Of a stretch of 64,000 bases of DNA, positions 10,722-20,191 are shown piece by piece. Under the pieces are notes generated by a model. That model saw nothing but the letters and a program-made list of their open reading frames with translations, searched no databases and was not told the DNA's origin. Positions within the stretch are counted from its first letter, which is position 1. Each line of letters begins with the position of its first letter. This DNA is from Lotus japonicus (taxonomy: Eukaryota > Streptophyta > Magnoliopsida > Fabales > Fabaceae): NCBI RefSeq assembly GCF_012489685.1, contig NC_080045.1:13913648-13977647 (forward strand). The letters are read 5' to 3'. The position numbers were made by a program, and so were the translations under genes.

Positions 10722-13700
10722 CTATGCATCAGAAAGACAAATCCCTAGACTTCCTCTTAATTTTTCAAAAGTAATTGCATCAAGGGGTTTTGTGAAAATA
10801 TCAGCCAATTGCTTGTCAGTTGTAACATGATCCAAATTAACAATTTTATCCTCCACCAAGTCTCTAATAAAATGATGTCTAATGTCAATATGCTTGGTTC
10901 TGCTATGCTGTATGGGATTCTTAGAAATATTGATTGCACTGAGATTGTCGCAGTACAGTGTCATGACATCCTGTTCAACATCATACTCCTTCAGCATTTG
11001 CTTCATCCACATGAGTTGTGTACAACTACTTTCTGCTGCAATATATTATGCTTCAGCAGTAGACAATGAGACACAATTCTGCTTCTTGCTAAACCATGAA
11101 ATCAAATTATTCCCTAGGAAGAAACATCCATCAGATGTGCTCTTTCGATCATCTGCACTATCTGCCCAATCTGCATCACAGAAACCAACTAACGAAGAAT
11201 TTGTATCATGAATATAGAGAATACCATAGTCACTCGTGCCATTGATGTACTTGATAATTCTCTTGACTTGTAGCAGATGACTAGCCTTAGGAGCTGCTTG
11301 ATATCTTGCACATACACTAACTGCAAATGTGATATCTGGTCTGCTAGCAATGTGATACAACAAGCTTCCAATCATGCTTCTATAGAGACTTTGATCAACA
11401 TCTTCCCCCTGCTCATCCTTGGAAAGTTTGATGTGTGTAGCAGAAGGAGTTCTCTTGTGACCAGCCTTTTCAAGGCCAAACTTCTTGACTAATCCTTTAG
11501 CATACTTACTCTGTGATATGAACATAAAATCCTCCATTTGTTTGACTTGTAGTCCTAGAAAATAATTCAATTCGCCAACTAGGCTCATCTCAAATTCAGA
11601 TTTCATTTGTCGGACGAAATGCTCCACCATTAAGTTCGACATGCCTCCAAAGACAATGTCATCCACATAAATCTGTGCTATCAGGAGCTTGCCTTTGTCA
11701 TTCTTCACAAACAGAGTTTTATTAATTCCACCCTTATTGTAACCATTGCTTATAAGGAATTCAGTTAACCTTTCATACCAAGCCCTAGGTGCTTGCTTCA
11801 AACCATACAAGGCCTTCCTCAACTTGTACACATGATCTGGATGATGTGGATCTGTAAATCCTTTAGGTTGTTCAACATAAACTTCTTCATTCAAATAGCC
11901 ATTCAGAAAAGCACTCTTCACATCCATCTGATAAAGTCTGAACTTCAAGAGACAAGCAACACCTAACAAGAGTCTTATAGATTCCAGTCTAGCTACTGGA
12001 GCAAAGGTCTCATCAAAATCAACTCCTTCTATCTGAGTATATCCTTGAGCAACAAGCCTTGCTTTATTCCTTGTGACTGTTCTAATTTCATCTGATTTGT
12101 TCTTGAAGATCCACTTAGTGCCAATGATGTTTACTTCTTCAGGTCTATGCACTAACTCCCACACTTCATTCCTCCTGAACTGCTCTAGCTCTTCTTGCAT
12201 AACATTTATCCAGTATTCATCAGTGAGAGCTTCATTAACATTCTTGGGTTCTATCTTAGAGATGAAACAACTGTGAGCAATTATACTTCTGGATCTGGTA
12301 GTCACCCCTTCTTGAAGATTACCAATAATGTTTTCTTGAGGATGATTCTTCTGAACCCTGATTGATGGAGCTTTGTTTGATGTGATATCTTTGTCTTCCT
12401 TTTCATCAGCACTTGTTTCTGACTCATTGTCGAGGGCGGTTTCTGGAGCATCGGCTGGAACATCAGCACCATCATCATCTTCATTCAGAACTGCTTCTTC
12501 CTTCTTGCTTGGTTCATCATCCACAGTCACATTCACAGATTCCATCATGGTCCTTGTGCGAGAGTTAAAAACTCTATAAGCTTTGCTGTTCATAGAATAC
12601 CCCATGAAAATTCCTTCATCACTTCTAGGATCAAGCTTCCTCTTAGGATCACGATCTGCAAGAATATAACATTTACTTCCAAATATGTGAAAGTATTTTA
12701 CAGACGGCTTTCTACCTTTCCATAGCTCATACTGTGTCGAGGATGTCCCTGCCCTGATGGTGACTCTATTATGTATGTAGCAGGTAGTACTCATAGCTTC
12801 AGCCCATAACTGGTGTGGAATCTTCTTAGCATGTAACATTACTCTAGCTGATTCCTGAAGAGTTCTATTTTTCCTTTCAACAATTCCATTCTGCTGTGGA
12901 GTGATGGGGGCAGAAAATTCATGGCTAATACCTTCTGTTCCACAGAACTCCAAGAATTTTGAATTCTCAAACTCCCTTCCATGATCACTTCTGATTCTTA
13001 CAATCACACAGTCCTTCTCATTCTGAAGTCTCAAACATAGATTCTTGAATATTTCAAAAGTCTCTGATTTTTCTCTCATAAATTCAACCCATGTATACCT
13101 TGAAAAATCATCTACACAGACAAACACATACCTTTTTCCTCCCAAGCTTTCAACCTGCATGGGACCCATGAGATCCATGTGAAGCAATTCCAGAACCTTC
13201 GTCGTGGTCTGATGCTGGAGCATCTTGTGTGGCACCTTGGTTTGCTTACCGATCTGACATTCTCCACATAGCTTTCCTTCTCCCAAGCTCAAATTGGGTA
13301 ATCCCCTTATTGCTTCATCAGCAATAATCTTTTGCATGCTCCTGTAGTTGAGATGTCCTAGTCTTTGATGCCATACATTCACCTCATCTTCTTTAGTTAA
13401 CAAACATCTGGAAACATGAGCTTTTTCTTCTGATGTCCACATGTAACAGTTGTCTTTTGATCTGACTCCTCTCATCAAAACTCTCTCATCATCAGTGGTC
13501 ACAACACATTCTATCTTATTGAACTTCACATCATACCCTTGATCACACAGTTGACTTATGCTGATTAGGTTGGCAGTTAAACCATTTACAAGTAACACAT
13601 TGTTCAAGTTAGGAGATTCTGTGCTAACAAGCTTTCCTACTCCCTTGATCTTTCCTTTAGCTCCATCTCCAAAAGTAACATAGTTGGTGGAGTGACTTCT

Positions 13701-13802
13701 ATTGTCTTGCAAGAAGCTCTTGTTTCCTGTCATGTGCTTTGAGCAGCCACTATCAAAATACCAATCTTCCTTCGATGATGCTCTGAAAGACGTGTATGCT
13801 AC
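10722..13802 (-). pseudogene. pol: pol of element C: PR-IN-RT-RH, one nonsense codon
   Basis: Polyprotein that processes gag and copies and integrates the element. It is open from the codon after the gag UAG (13803). Protease: DSGC at about 13754-13743. Numbering from the ATG at 13733: HHCC zinc finger around 122-159; integrase D187, D250, E286 (DD35E spacing); RT with QMDVKSAF (about 602-609) and YVDD (689-692); RNase H with DADWAD and STAEA. A TAA at 11046-11048 replaces the codon after STAEA in RNase H; the same frame then continues through CDNLSAINISKNP and IFTKPL to the normal stop at 10722. This single nonsense mutation disables RNase H completion. The normal stop is TAG in a read-through-prone context (see findings). 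Confidence 0.9.
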
Positions 13803-14666
13803 CTAACATCTGACCTCACCCTTGGGCTTCCATTGCTTCTTCATCTGAACAGGCTTTTTATCGTGCATCTGAGGATAACCATATAACCTGTAACAGCAGG
13901 GCTTTATATGACCATTCTTACCACAGTAGTGACACTTCCAAGGTACAGTTTTGTCAGGCTCAAGCTGGGGTTTCACATGCAGAGGTACATGTCGAGGCAA
14001 TGAATCTGACAACTGATAATCTCTGGGCTTCTTGAATTCAGTTTGTTTTGCAGCAGACACAAATTTCTTTGAACCTTTCTGATTTTCTTTGTTTGCTGTT
14101 CTATAGTTAAAGCCAATTCCGTTCAAACTCCCTCCTTGCTTGCTAGTTTCTTTCAGAATTTCATCAAGCATATCAGAACCACTGTTCAACATTCTAACAG
14201 ATTTATTAGTGGCTTCAAGTTTTCTTGTCAGAGTTGTCACTTCCTCTTGAAGTCCTGCATTAATCAACATTATGTTAGCCTTTTCCATAACATCAGCATT
14301 ATTAAACTTACTTTGCCACTCCTCCAGATCTTCCTTCAGCTTAGTGCTGAGCTCTTTCAACCTTTCATTCTGAGAAACAAGTTGGTCTATCTCACTTTGC
14401 TTTTCTCTTACAAGTTTGCATGCTTCTTCCCACTTGTTGTGTAGCAGCTTGTAAGTTTCAGCCAATTCCTCATCAGAGATGTCTTCATCACTTGTCTCAG
14501 ACTCACAGATAGTTCCAGAGAAAACATTGACTTTGTTTGCAGATATCTCCTCCTCATCTTCAGTGTCTTCATCTGACCAAGTTACCATCATACATTTCTT
14601 TTGCTTCTTTAGATAAGTGGCACATTCAGACCTGATGTGACCATATCCTTCACAATGAAGTGTGGC
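13803..14666 (-). pseudogene. gag: gag C-terminal region, unit 1 of element C repeat
   Basis: About 290 codons ending at UAG 13803-13805. It contains an N-terminal zinc-knuckle remnant (HCEGYGHIRSEC), a coiled-coil stretch (ELAETYKLLHNKW through DLEEWQSKF, leucine/glutamate-rich) and a complete CCHC knuckle (CHYCGKNGHIKPC). Gag forms the particle and the knuckles bind RNA. There is no gag start here, because the tandem duplication joins this segment directly to the pol segment of the next unit. Gag and pol are in the same frame, separated only by the UAG. Confidence 0.85.
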
Positions 14667-16318
14667 ACTAACTCCCACACTTCATTCCTCCTGAACTGCT
14701 CTAGCTTTTCTTGCATAGCATTTATCCAGTATTCATCAGTGAGAGCTTCATTAACATTCTTGGGTTCTATCTTAGAGATGAAACAACTGTGAGCAATTAT
14801 ACTTCTGGATCTGGTAGTCACCCCTTCTTGAAGATTACCAATAATGTTTTCTTGAGGATGATTCTTCTGAACCCTGATTGATGGAGCTTTGTTTGATGTG
14901 ATATCTTTGTCTTCCTTTTCATCAGCACTTGTTTCTGACTCATTGTCGAGGGCGGTTTCTGGAGCATCGGCTGGAACATCAGCACCATCATCATCTTCAT
15001 TCAGAACTGCTTCTTCCTTCTTGCTTGGTTCATCATCCACAGTCACATTCACAGATTCCATCATGGTCCTTGTGCGAGAGTTAAAAACTCTATAAGCTTT
15101 GCTGTTCATAGAATACCCCATGAAAATTCCTTCATCACTTCTAGGATCAAGCTTCCTCTTATGATCACGATCTGCAAGAATATAACATTTACTTCCAAAT
15201 ATGTGAAAGTATTTTACAGACGGCTTTCTACCTTTCCATAGCTCATACTGTGTCGAGGATGTCCCTGCCCTGATGGTGACTCTATTATGTATGTAGCAGG
15301 TAGTACTCATAGCTTCAGCCCAGAACTGGTGTGGAATCTTCTTAGCATGTAACATTACTCTAGCTGATTCCTGAAGAGTTCTATTTTTCCTTTCAACAAT
15401 TCCATTCTGCTGTGGAGTGATGGGGGCAGAAAATTCATGGCTAATACCTTCTGTTCCACAGAACTCCAAGAATTTTGAATTCTCAAACTCCCTTCCATGA
15501 TCACTTCTGATTCTTACAATCACACAGTCCTTCTCATTCTGAAGTCTCAAACATAGATTCTTGAATATTTCAAAAGTCTCTGATTTTTCTCTCATAAATT
15601 CAACCCATGTATACCTTGAAAAATCATCTACACAGACAAACACATACCTTTTTCCTCCCAAGCTTTCAACCTGCATGGGACCCATGAGATCCATGTGAAG
15701 CAATTCCAGAACCTTCGTCGTGGTCTGATGCTGGAGCATCTTGTGTGGCACCTTGGTTTGCTTACCGATCTGACATTCTCCACATAGCTTTCCTTCTCCC
15801 AAGCTCAAATTGGGTAATCCCCTTATTGCTTCATCAGCAATAATCTTTTGCATGCTCCTGTAGTTGAGATGTCCTAGTCTTTGATGCCATACATTCACCT
15901 CATCTTCTTTAGTTAACAAACATCTGGAAACATGAGCTTTTTCTTCTGATGTCCACATGTAACAGTTGTCTTTTGATCTGACTCCTCTCATCAAAACTCT
16001 CTCATCATCAGTGGTCACAACACATTCTATCTTATTGAACTTCACATCATACCCTTGATCACACAGTTGACTTATGCTGATTAGGTTGGCAGTTAAACCA
16101 TTTACAAGTAACACATTGTTCAAGTTAGGAGATTCTGTGCTAACAAGCTTTCCTACTCCCTTGATCTTTCCTTTAGCTCCATCTCCAAAAGTAACATAGT
16201 TGGTGGAGTGACTTCTATTGTCTTGCAAGAAGCTCTTGTTTCCTGTCATGTGCTTTGAGCAGCCACTATCAAAATACCAATCTTCCTTCGATGATGCTCT
16301 GAAAGACGTGTATGCTAC
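14667..16318 (-). pseudogene. Duplicated PR-IN fragment, unit 2 of element C repeat
   Basis: A second copy of the protease and integrase part of pol, followed by the acidic linker and the beginning of the RT-proximal region. It is nearly identical to unit 1, with substitutions such as HQFWAEAM for HQLWAEAM and DRDHKRKL for DRDPKRKL. The frame is diverted at the junction near 14667 into out-of-frame gag sequence and stops at 14609, so no RT is made from this copy. Integrase DD-E residues are retained. Confidence 0.9.
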
Positions 16319-17182
16319 CTAACATCTGACCTCACCCTTGGGCTTCCATTGCTTCTTCATCTGAACAGGCTTTTTATCGTGCATCTGAGGATAACCATAT
16401 AACCTGTAACAGCAGGGCTTTATATGACCATTCTTACCACAGTAGTGACACTTCCAAGGTACAGTTTTGTCAGGCTCAAGCTGGGGTTTCACATGCAGAG
16501 GTACATGTCGAGGCAATGAATCTGACAACTGATAATCTCTGGGCTTCTTGAATTCAGTTTGTTTTGCAGCAGACACAAATTTCTTTGAACCTTTCTGATT
16601 TTCTTTGTTTGCTGTTCTATAGTTAAAGCCAATTCCCTTCAAACTCCCTCCTTGCTTGCTAGTTTCTTTCAGAATTTCATCAAGCATATCAGAACCACTA
16701 TTCAACATTCTAACAGATTTATAAGTGGCTTCAAGTTTTCTTGTCAGAGTTGTCACTTCCTCTTGAAGTCCTGCATTAATCAACATTATGTTAGCCTTTT
16801 CCATAACATCAGCATTATTAAACTTACTTTGCCACTCCTCCAGATCTTCCTTCAGCTTAGTGCTGAGCTCTTTCAACCTTTCATTCTGAGAAACAAGTTG
16901 GTCTATCTCACTTTGCTTTTCTCTTACAAGTTTGCATGCTTCTTCCCACTTGTTGTGTAGCAGCTTGTAAGTTTCAGCCAATTCCTCATCAGAGATGTCT
17001 TCATCACTTGTCTCAGACTCACAGATAGTTCCAGAGAAAACATTGACTTTGTTTGCAGATATCTCCTCCTCATCTTCAGTGTCTTCATCTGACCAAGTTA
17101 CCATCATACATTTCTTTTGCTTCTTTAGATAAGTGGCACATTCAGACCTGATGTGACCATATCCTTCACAATGAAGTGTGGC
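16319..17182 (-). pseudogene. gag: gag C-terminal region, unit 2 of element C repeat
   Basis: A second copy of the gag C-terminus with both zinc-knuckle segments and the coiled coil. It ends at an in-frame UAG (16319-16321) exactly as unit 1 does, so the stop between gag and pol predates the duplication and is probably the normal arrangement of this family. It differs from unit 1 at a few residues (TYKSV for TNKSV, SLKGIG for SLNGIG). Confidence 0.85.
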
Positions 17183-17557
17183 ACTAACTCCCACACTTCA
17201 TTCCTCCTGAACTGCTCTAGCTTTTCTTGCATAGCATTTATCCAGTATTCATCAGTGAGAGCTTCATTAACATTCTTGGGTTCTATCTTAGAGATGAAAC
17301 AACTGTGAGCAATTATACTTCTGGATCTGGTAGTCACCCCTTCTTGAAGATTACCAATAATGTTTTCTTGAGGATGATTCTTCTGAACCCTGATTGATGG
17401 AGCTTTGTTTGATGTGATATCTTTGTCTTCCTTTTCATCAGCACTTGTTTCTGACTCATTGTCGAGGGCGGTTTCTGGAGCATCGGCTGGAACATCAGCA
17501 CCATCATCATCTTCATTCAGAACTGCTTCTTCCTTCTTGCTTGGTTCATCATCCACA
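17183..17557 (-). pseudogene. Partial third unit of element C repeat
   Basis: About 375 bp of the acidic post-integrase linker and RT-proximal sequence ([22 protein letters not shown]), matching unit 2 including its private changes. It is cut at CCACA by the terminal TGAAGG of element A. Confidence 0.9.
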
Positions 17558-18783
17558 TGAAGGTATGAAAAACGGTAGAAAGGGGGGGTTTGAATAACGT
17601 TTTCAGTACAAAAACTACCACCTTAAAGATTTTAACAAATCTTTTCGAGAACTAAGTGCAAAAGATAGAGATAGAAAAGCACACAAGGATTTTATCCTGG
17701 TTCACTTGATAAATCACTCAAGCTACTCCAGTCCACCCGTTAAGGTGATTTCTTCCTTCTTAGAATGAAGGCAATCCACTAATCAGGTAAGAGTTACAAC
17801 TGCACTTGAAACCTACAAGTGACTAACAATTACACTGACTTAGCTCACACTAAGATTCACTCTCTTAGTCTTCTCTAGGATCCGATCAACCTTGATCTCC
17901 TAAAGGAAAAATCAAACAACTGTTTGAGGTTGGTGTTTACAAGGGTTTGCTTCTGAATAAGCTGAGTGTAAACTAAAATAAATTACAAGATGAAAGAAAG
18001 CTTAGAATATGTCTTGCGCGTGTGTATTGCTTCTTGTATATTTTTTTCTTCTTCTTATTCTAGCCGCTTCTTTCAATCTTCAGCCTCTATATATACTCCA
18101 AGGATTAGGGTTGAGCGTTGCATGGAAATGCTACCGTTGGAGGGCAGTTCTGGAAAATCCAGCTTCTGCTGTGGCTGAGAACGTTAGGTAGGTCGTCAGG
18201 AAGGTACACTTGCTTTTGTACTTGGATAGCGACTTGACCTTTTAACCTAGGAGACTTCTGATCAGAGGAATGCTTCGTATTGGAACTTGTGAAGCAGGTT
18301 GATCAGAGTCAGAGGGAAAGCACAGATCCTCTGACCATTGTATCTTCTGATTCTGAACTCAGAGGGAAGAACATGGCCTTCAGAGTTTCTTGCTTCTGGA
18401 CTTCAGAGTTTCCACTATTCAGCTTCTGGATCTTCAGAGTCTTCTACACCATCGGAACATCTGAACCTTCAGTGTTTCTTGGTTGTCAGAACTTCTGGAT
18501 CATCAGAGCTTCTAGCGACTGAGTCCTCATCAGAGTTTGTATAGCTTCAGATCTTCTGAAGCTTTTCCACTGTTCATACTGAACATGGTGAATGCGAAAG
18601 CGTTGCTTGGGTTACCCTTTATACACAGTGCTTCTGATTTGTGTGAAATTGAGTCAGGGTCAGAGCCTGTAAATAGCACACTCAGAAAAACACGTTAGAG
18701 TACCACAATTGTTCATATCAAAAGGTTAACTTGTAATCATCAAAACATAGAGTTGTACTACTAGATCAAAACTTGATCTTACA
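17558..18783 (-). repeat. 3' LTR of SIRE element A
   Basis: Minus strand TGTAAGATCAAGTTTTG ... ATACCTTCA, 1,226 bp. It is followed on the internal side by the purine tract seen as CTCCCCCTTTTTGATGATG on the plus strand. It contains TATATATAG (plus coordinates 18087-18095), a TCCAACGG motif upstream of it, and many TCAGA/TCTGA pentamers. Confidence 0.95.
18087..18095 (-). promoter_or_regulatory. TATA box of element A LTR
   Basis: TATATATAG on the minus strand, followed by AGGCTGAAG. The equivalent in the B LTR is 37346-37354. It is the likely U3 promoter for the genomic RNA. Confidence 0.6.
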
Positions 18784-19524
18784 ATCTCCCCCTTTTTGAT
18801 GATGACAAAACTAAGATTTTTGATGAACAATTCTTAAACATTAAACTGAATTCACTCAGAGTTTAGAGATATAGAATAAGACTTATCCTGATGTGAATAG
18901 TTTATCTTGCTCATTCTGAATTCAAGTCACTGCTTGATTCTGAGCTTAGCTCCCCCTGAATCTAATACTTGATGAAAACGTTAGTAAAGTCTAGATTCTG
19001 AGCTAAATCATATAAGAGTTCAGAGTGAAAAGCTTATGACATAGATGAAAAACGAATAATCAGAGCGCATAAGTGATCAGAGTCATGGACAAAGTATCAG
19101 AGTCTTGGGTATCAGAGTCAACTTAGAATCACTTCAGAAGAAGTGAAATGTATTCCTTGTATTTGCCCAGTGACACATCTATGGTCATGAAGGTGGAACT
19201 CTTAAAATCTCCAAAAGAAAAATAAGTCACACTAACACATCTTACACATCAAAAACTGGGTTTACTCCCCCTTTTTGTCATAAGCAAAAAGCTTGGGGTG
19301 TGAAAAACTTAGCTTGAAGTACAAGGTACTTCCCCTTAGAGAAGGTCTAAGTTGAAAGAAAATGAAGACGATGTAAGAATCAGAGTGAGGCGATAATAAA
19401 TAGAAGAGTTAATGCAAGGGATGATCGTTTACCACCGGTCAAGTGAGTAAATAGAAGGGTCAGTTACCAAGTACTTAACCTCGAGAAACTGTAAGAGCAT
19501 TAACTTTCAGAGAGAAAGTGAAGC
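18784..19524. other. 3' noncoding region of element A
   Basis: Between the antisense ORF and the 3' LTR. It contains the LTR-adjacent polypurine tract (18784-18800 on the minus strand) and a second AAAAAGGGGGAGTAAA tract (about 19263-19278, minus strand), with many TCAGAGT words. No element-sense ORF is present. Confidence 0.7.
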
Positions 19525-19534
19525 CTATAAAAAC
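19525..19534 (+). promoter_or_regulatory. TATA box for the antisense ORF of element A
   Basis: CTATAAAAAC on the plus strand, opposite to the element, about 50-60 bp upstream of the ATG at 19585. The equivalent in element B is on the minus strand at about 35907-35915. Conservation of both the box and the spacing supports a real antisense transcription unit. Confidence 0.5.
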
Positions 19535-19584
19535 GTTGGAGAGAAAGGTAAGCTTCACATCTCGAATAATATTCAGTAAGAGAA

Positions 19585-19977
19585 ATGGCATCATACAGAA
19601 AGGCATTAGAAGAGCTCAGAAGGAAGGCGTTTGAGGAAGATATGTTCCTCAATATTAGGCATCCCGATGGTACAAAGACCATACAAGAGCTGACGAAGAC
19701 ACTGCTGGAAGAAGATCTTGGTCCAGAGATGGAGAAAGATCTGAAGGAGTTCCTCTGCTTCGTGGAAGAGATTCAGAGGCTTTGCCAGCGGGAGCTGAAT
19801 CTGCTGGAAGAGAAGGAGACTGTGGAAAAGAGACTCAAGACGACAGAAGATAGTCTAGAAAAAGATGATCTGAGCATCAAACTTGGCAACATAGAGTATG
19901 CATTGGATCGTCTGGAGAAGGAAAGAGTGGAGCAGCGCCAAGAATGCAGAAGAATGAGGAAGGATCCTCCATTCTAG
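19585..19977 (+). CDS. Antisense coiled-coil ORF of SIRE element A (130 aa)
   Basis: The ORF is transcribed opposite to gag-pol, in the region between the env-like ORF and the 3' LTR. The protein is highly charged: MASYRKALEELRRKAFEED at the start, an ordered middle, then long glutamate/leucine/arginine helices (about residues 65-125) with coiled-coil character, ending RKDPPF. No signal peptide or membrane segment is visible. The same 130-codon ORF, also antisense, is intact in element B. I do not recognise the family. Additional antisense ORFs are known in some plant LTR elements. Possible roles are chaperone, regulator of the sense transcript or capsid partner, all speculative. The start is chosen at the first ATG, which is shared by both copies. 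Confidence 0.7.
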   Translation: MASYRKALEELRRKAFEEDMFLNIRHPDGTKTIQELTKTLLEEDLGPEMEKDLKEFLCFVEEIQRLCQRELNLLEEKETVEKRLKTTEDSLEKDDLSIKLGNIEYALDRLEKERVEQRQECRRMRKDPPF

Positions 19978-20191
19978 ATATAGGGAATAATGTATGATGG
20001 AAAGAATTATGATGTAAACATAGAACAATTATGAATAAAACAGGTTTTGCAAACATATGTGCCACAAATATATATAGATATATGCATATAGAATCACAAA
20101 TGAACAAATTAAAGTAAGTAAATAAGCAGAGTTTAAATAAAACAACGTTAAATAAAAAGGAAAAGGAAGAAAAAGAAGAGATCCTAAAAAA

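Larger units (their letters stand above)
7089..17557 (-). mobile_element. Copia element C (SIRE lineage, env-like ORF), 5'-truncated
   Basis: In minus-strand order it contains gag (C-terminal part), an in-frame UAG, protease, integrase, RT and RNase H, an in-frame UAG, an env-like ORF, a 3' noncoding region with polypurine tracts, and the 3' LTR. This pol-then-env order is typical of SIRE/Maximus copia elements. Its 5' LTR and gag N-terminus are missing because element A interrupts it at 17557. Part of the gag-pol interior is tandemly repeated (see 12151-17557). Nonsense codons in RNase H and in the env-like ORF make this copy defective. Confidence 0.85.
12151..17557. repeat. 2,516-bp tandem repeat inside element C (about 2.15 copies)
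   Basis: The sequence starting ACTAACTCCCACACTTC recurs at 12151, 14667 and 17183, an exact period of 2,516 bp both times. Each unit runs, in element sense, from the gag C-terminus through PR and IN to the start of the RT-proximal region. Unit 3 is cut at 17557 by element A. Units differ by scattered substitutions; units 2 and 3 share changes (NAMQEKLEQF) that unit 1 lacks ([10 protein letters not shown]). Confidence 0.95.

Noticed and set aside
11046..11048. Natural end of pol in element C
   Set aside because: The same frame continues through essential RNase H motifs to a later stop, and element A has a sense codon here, so TAA is a lesion.
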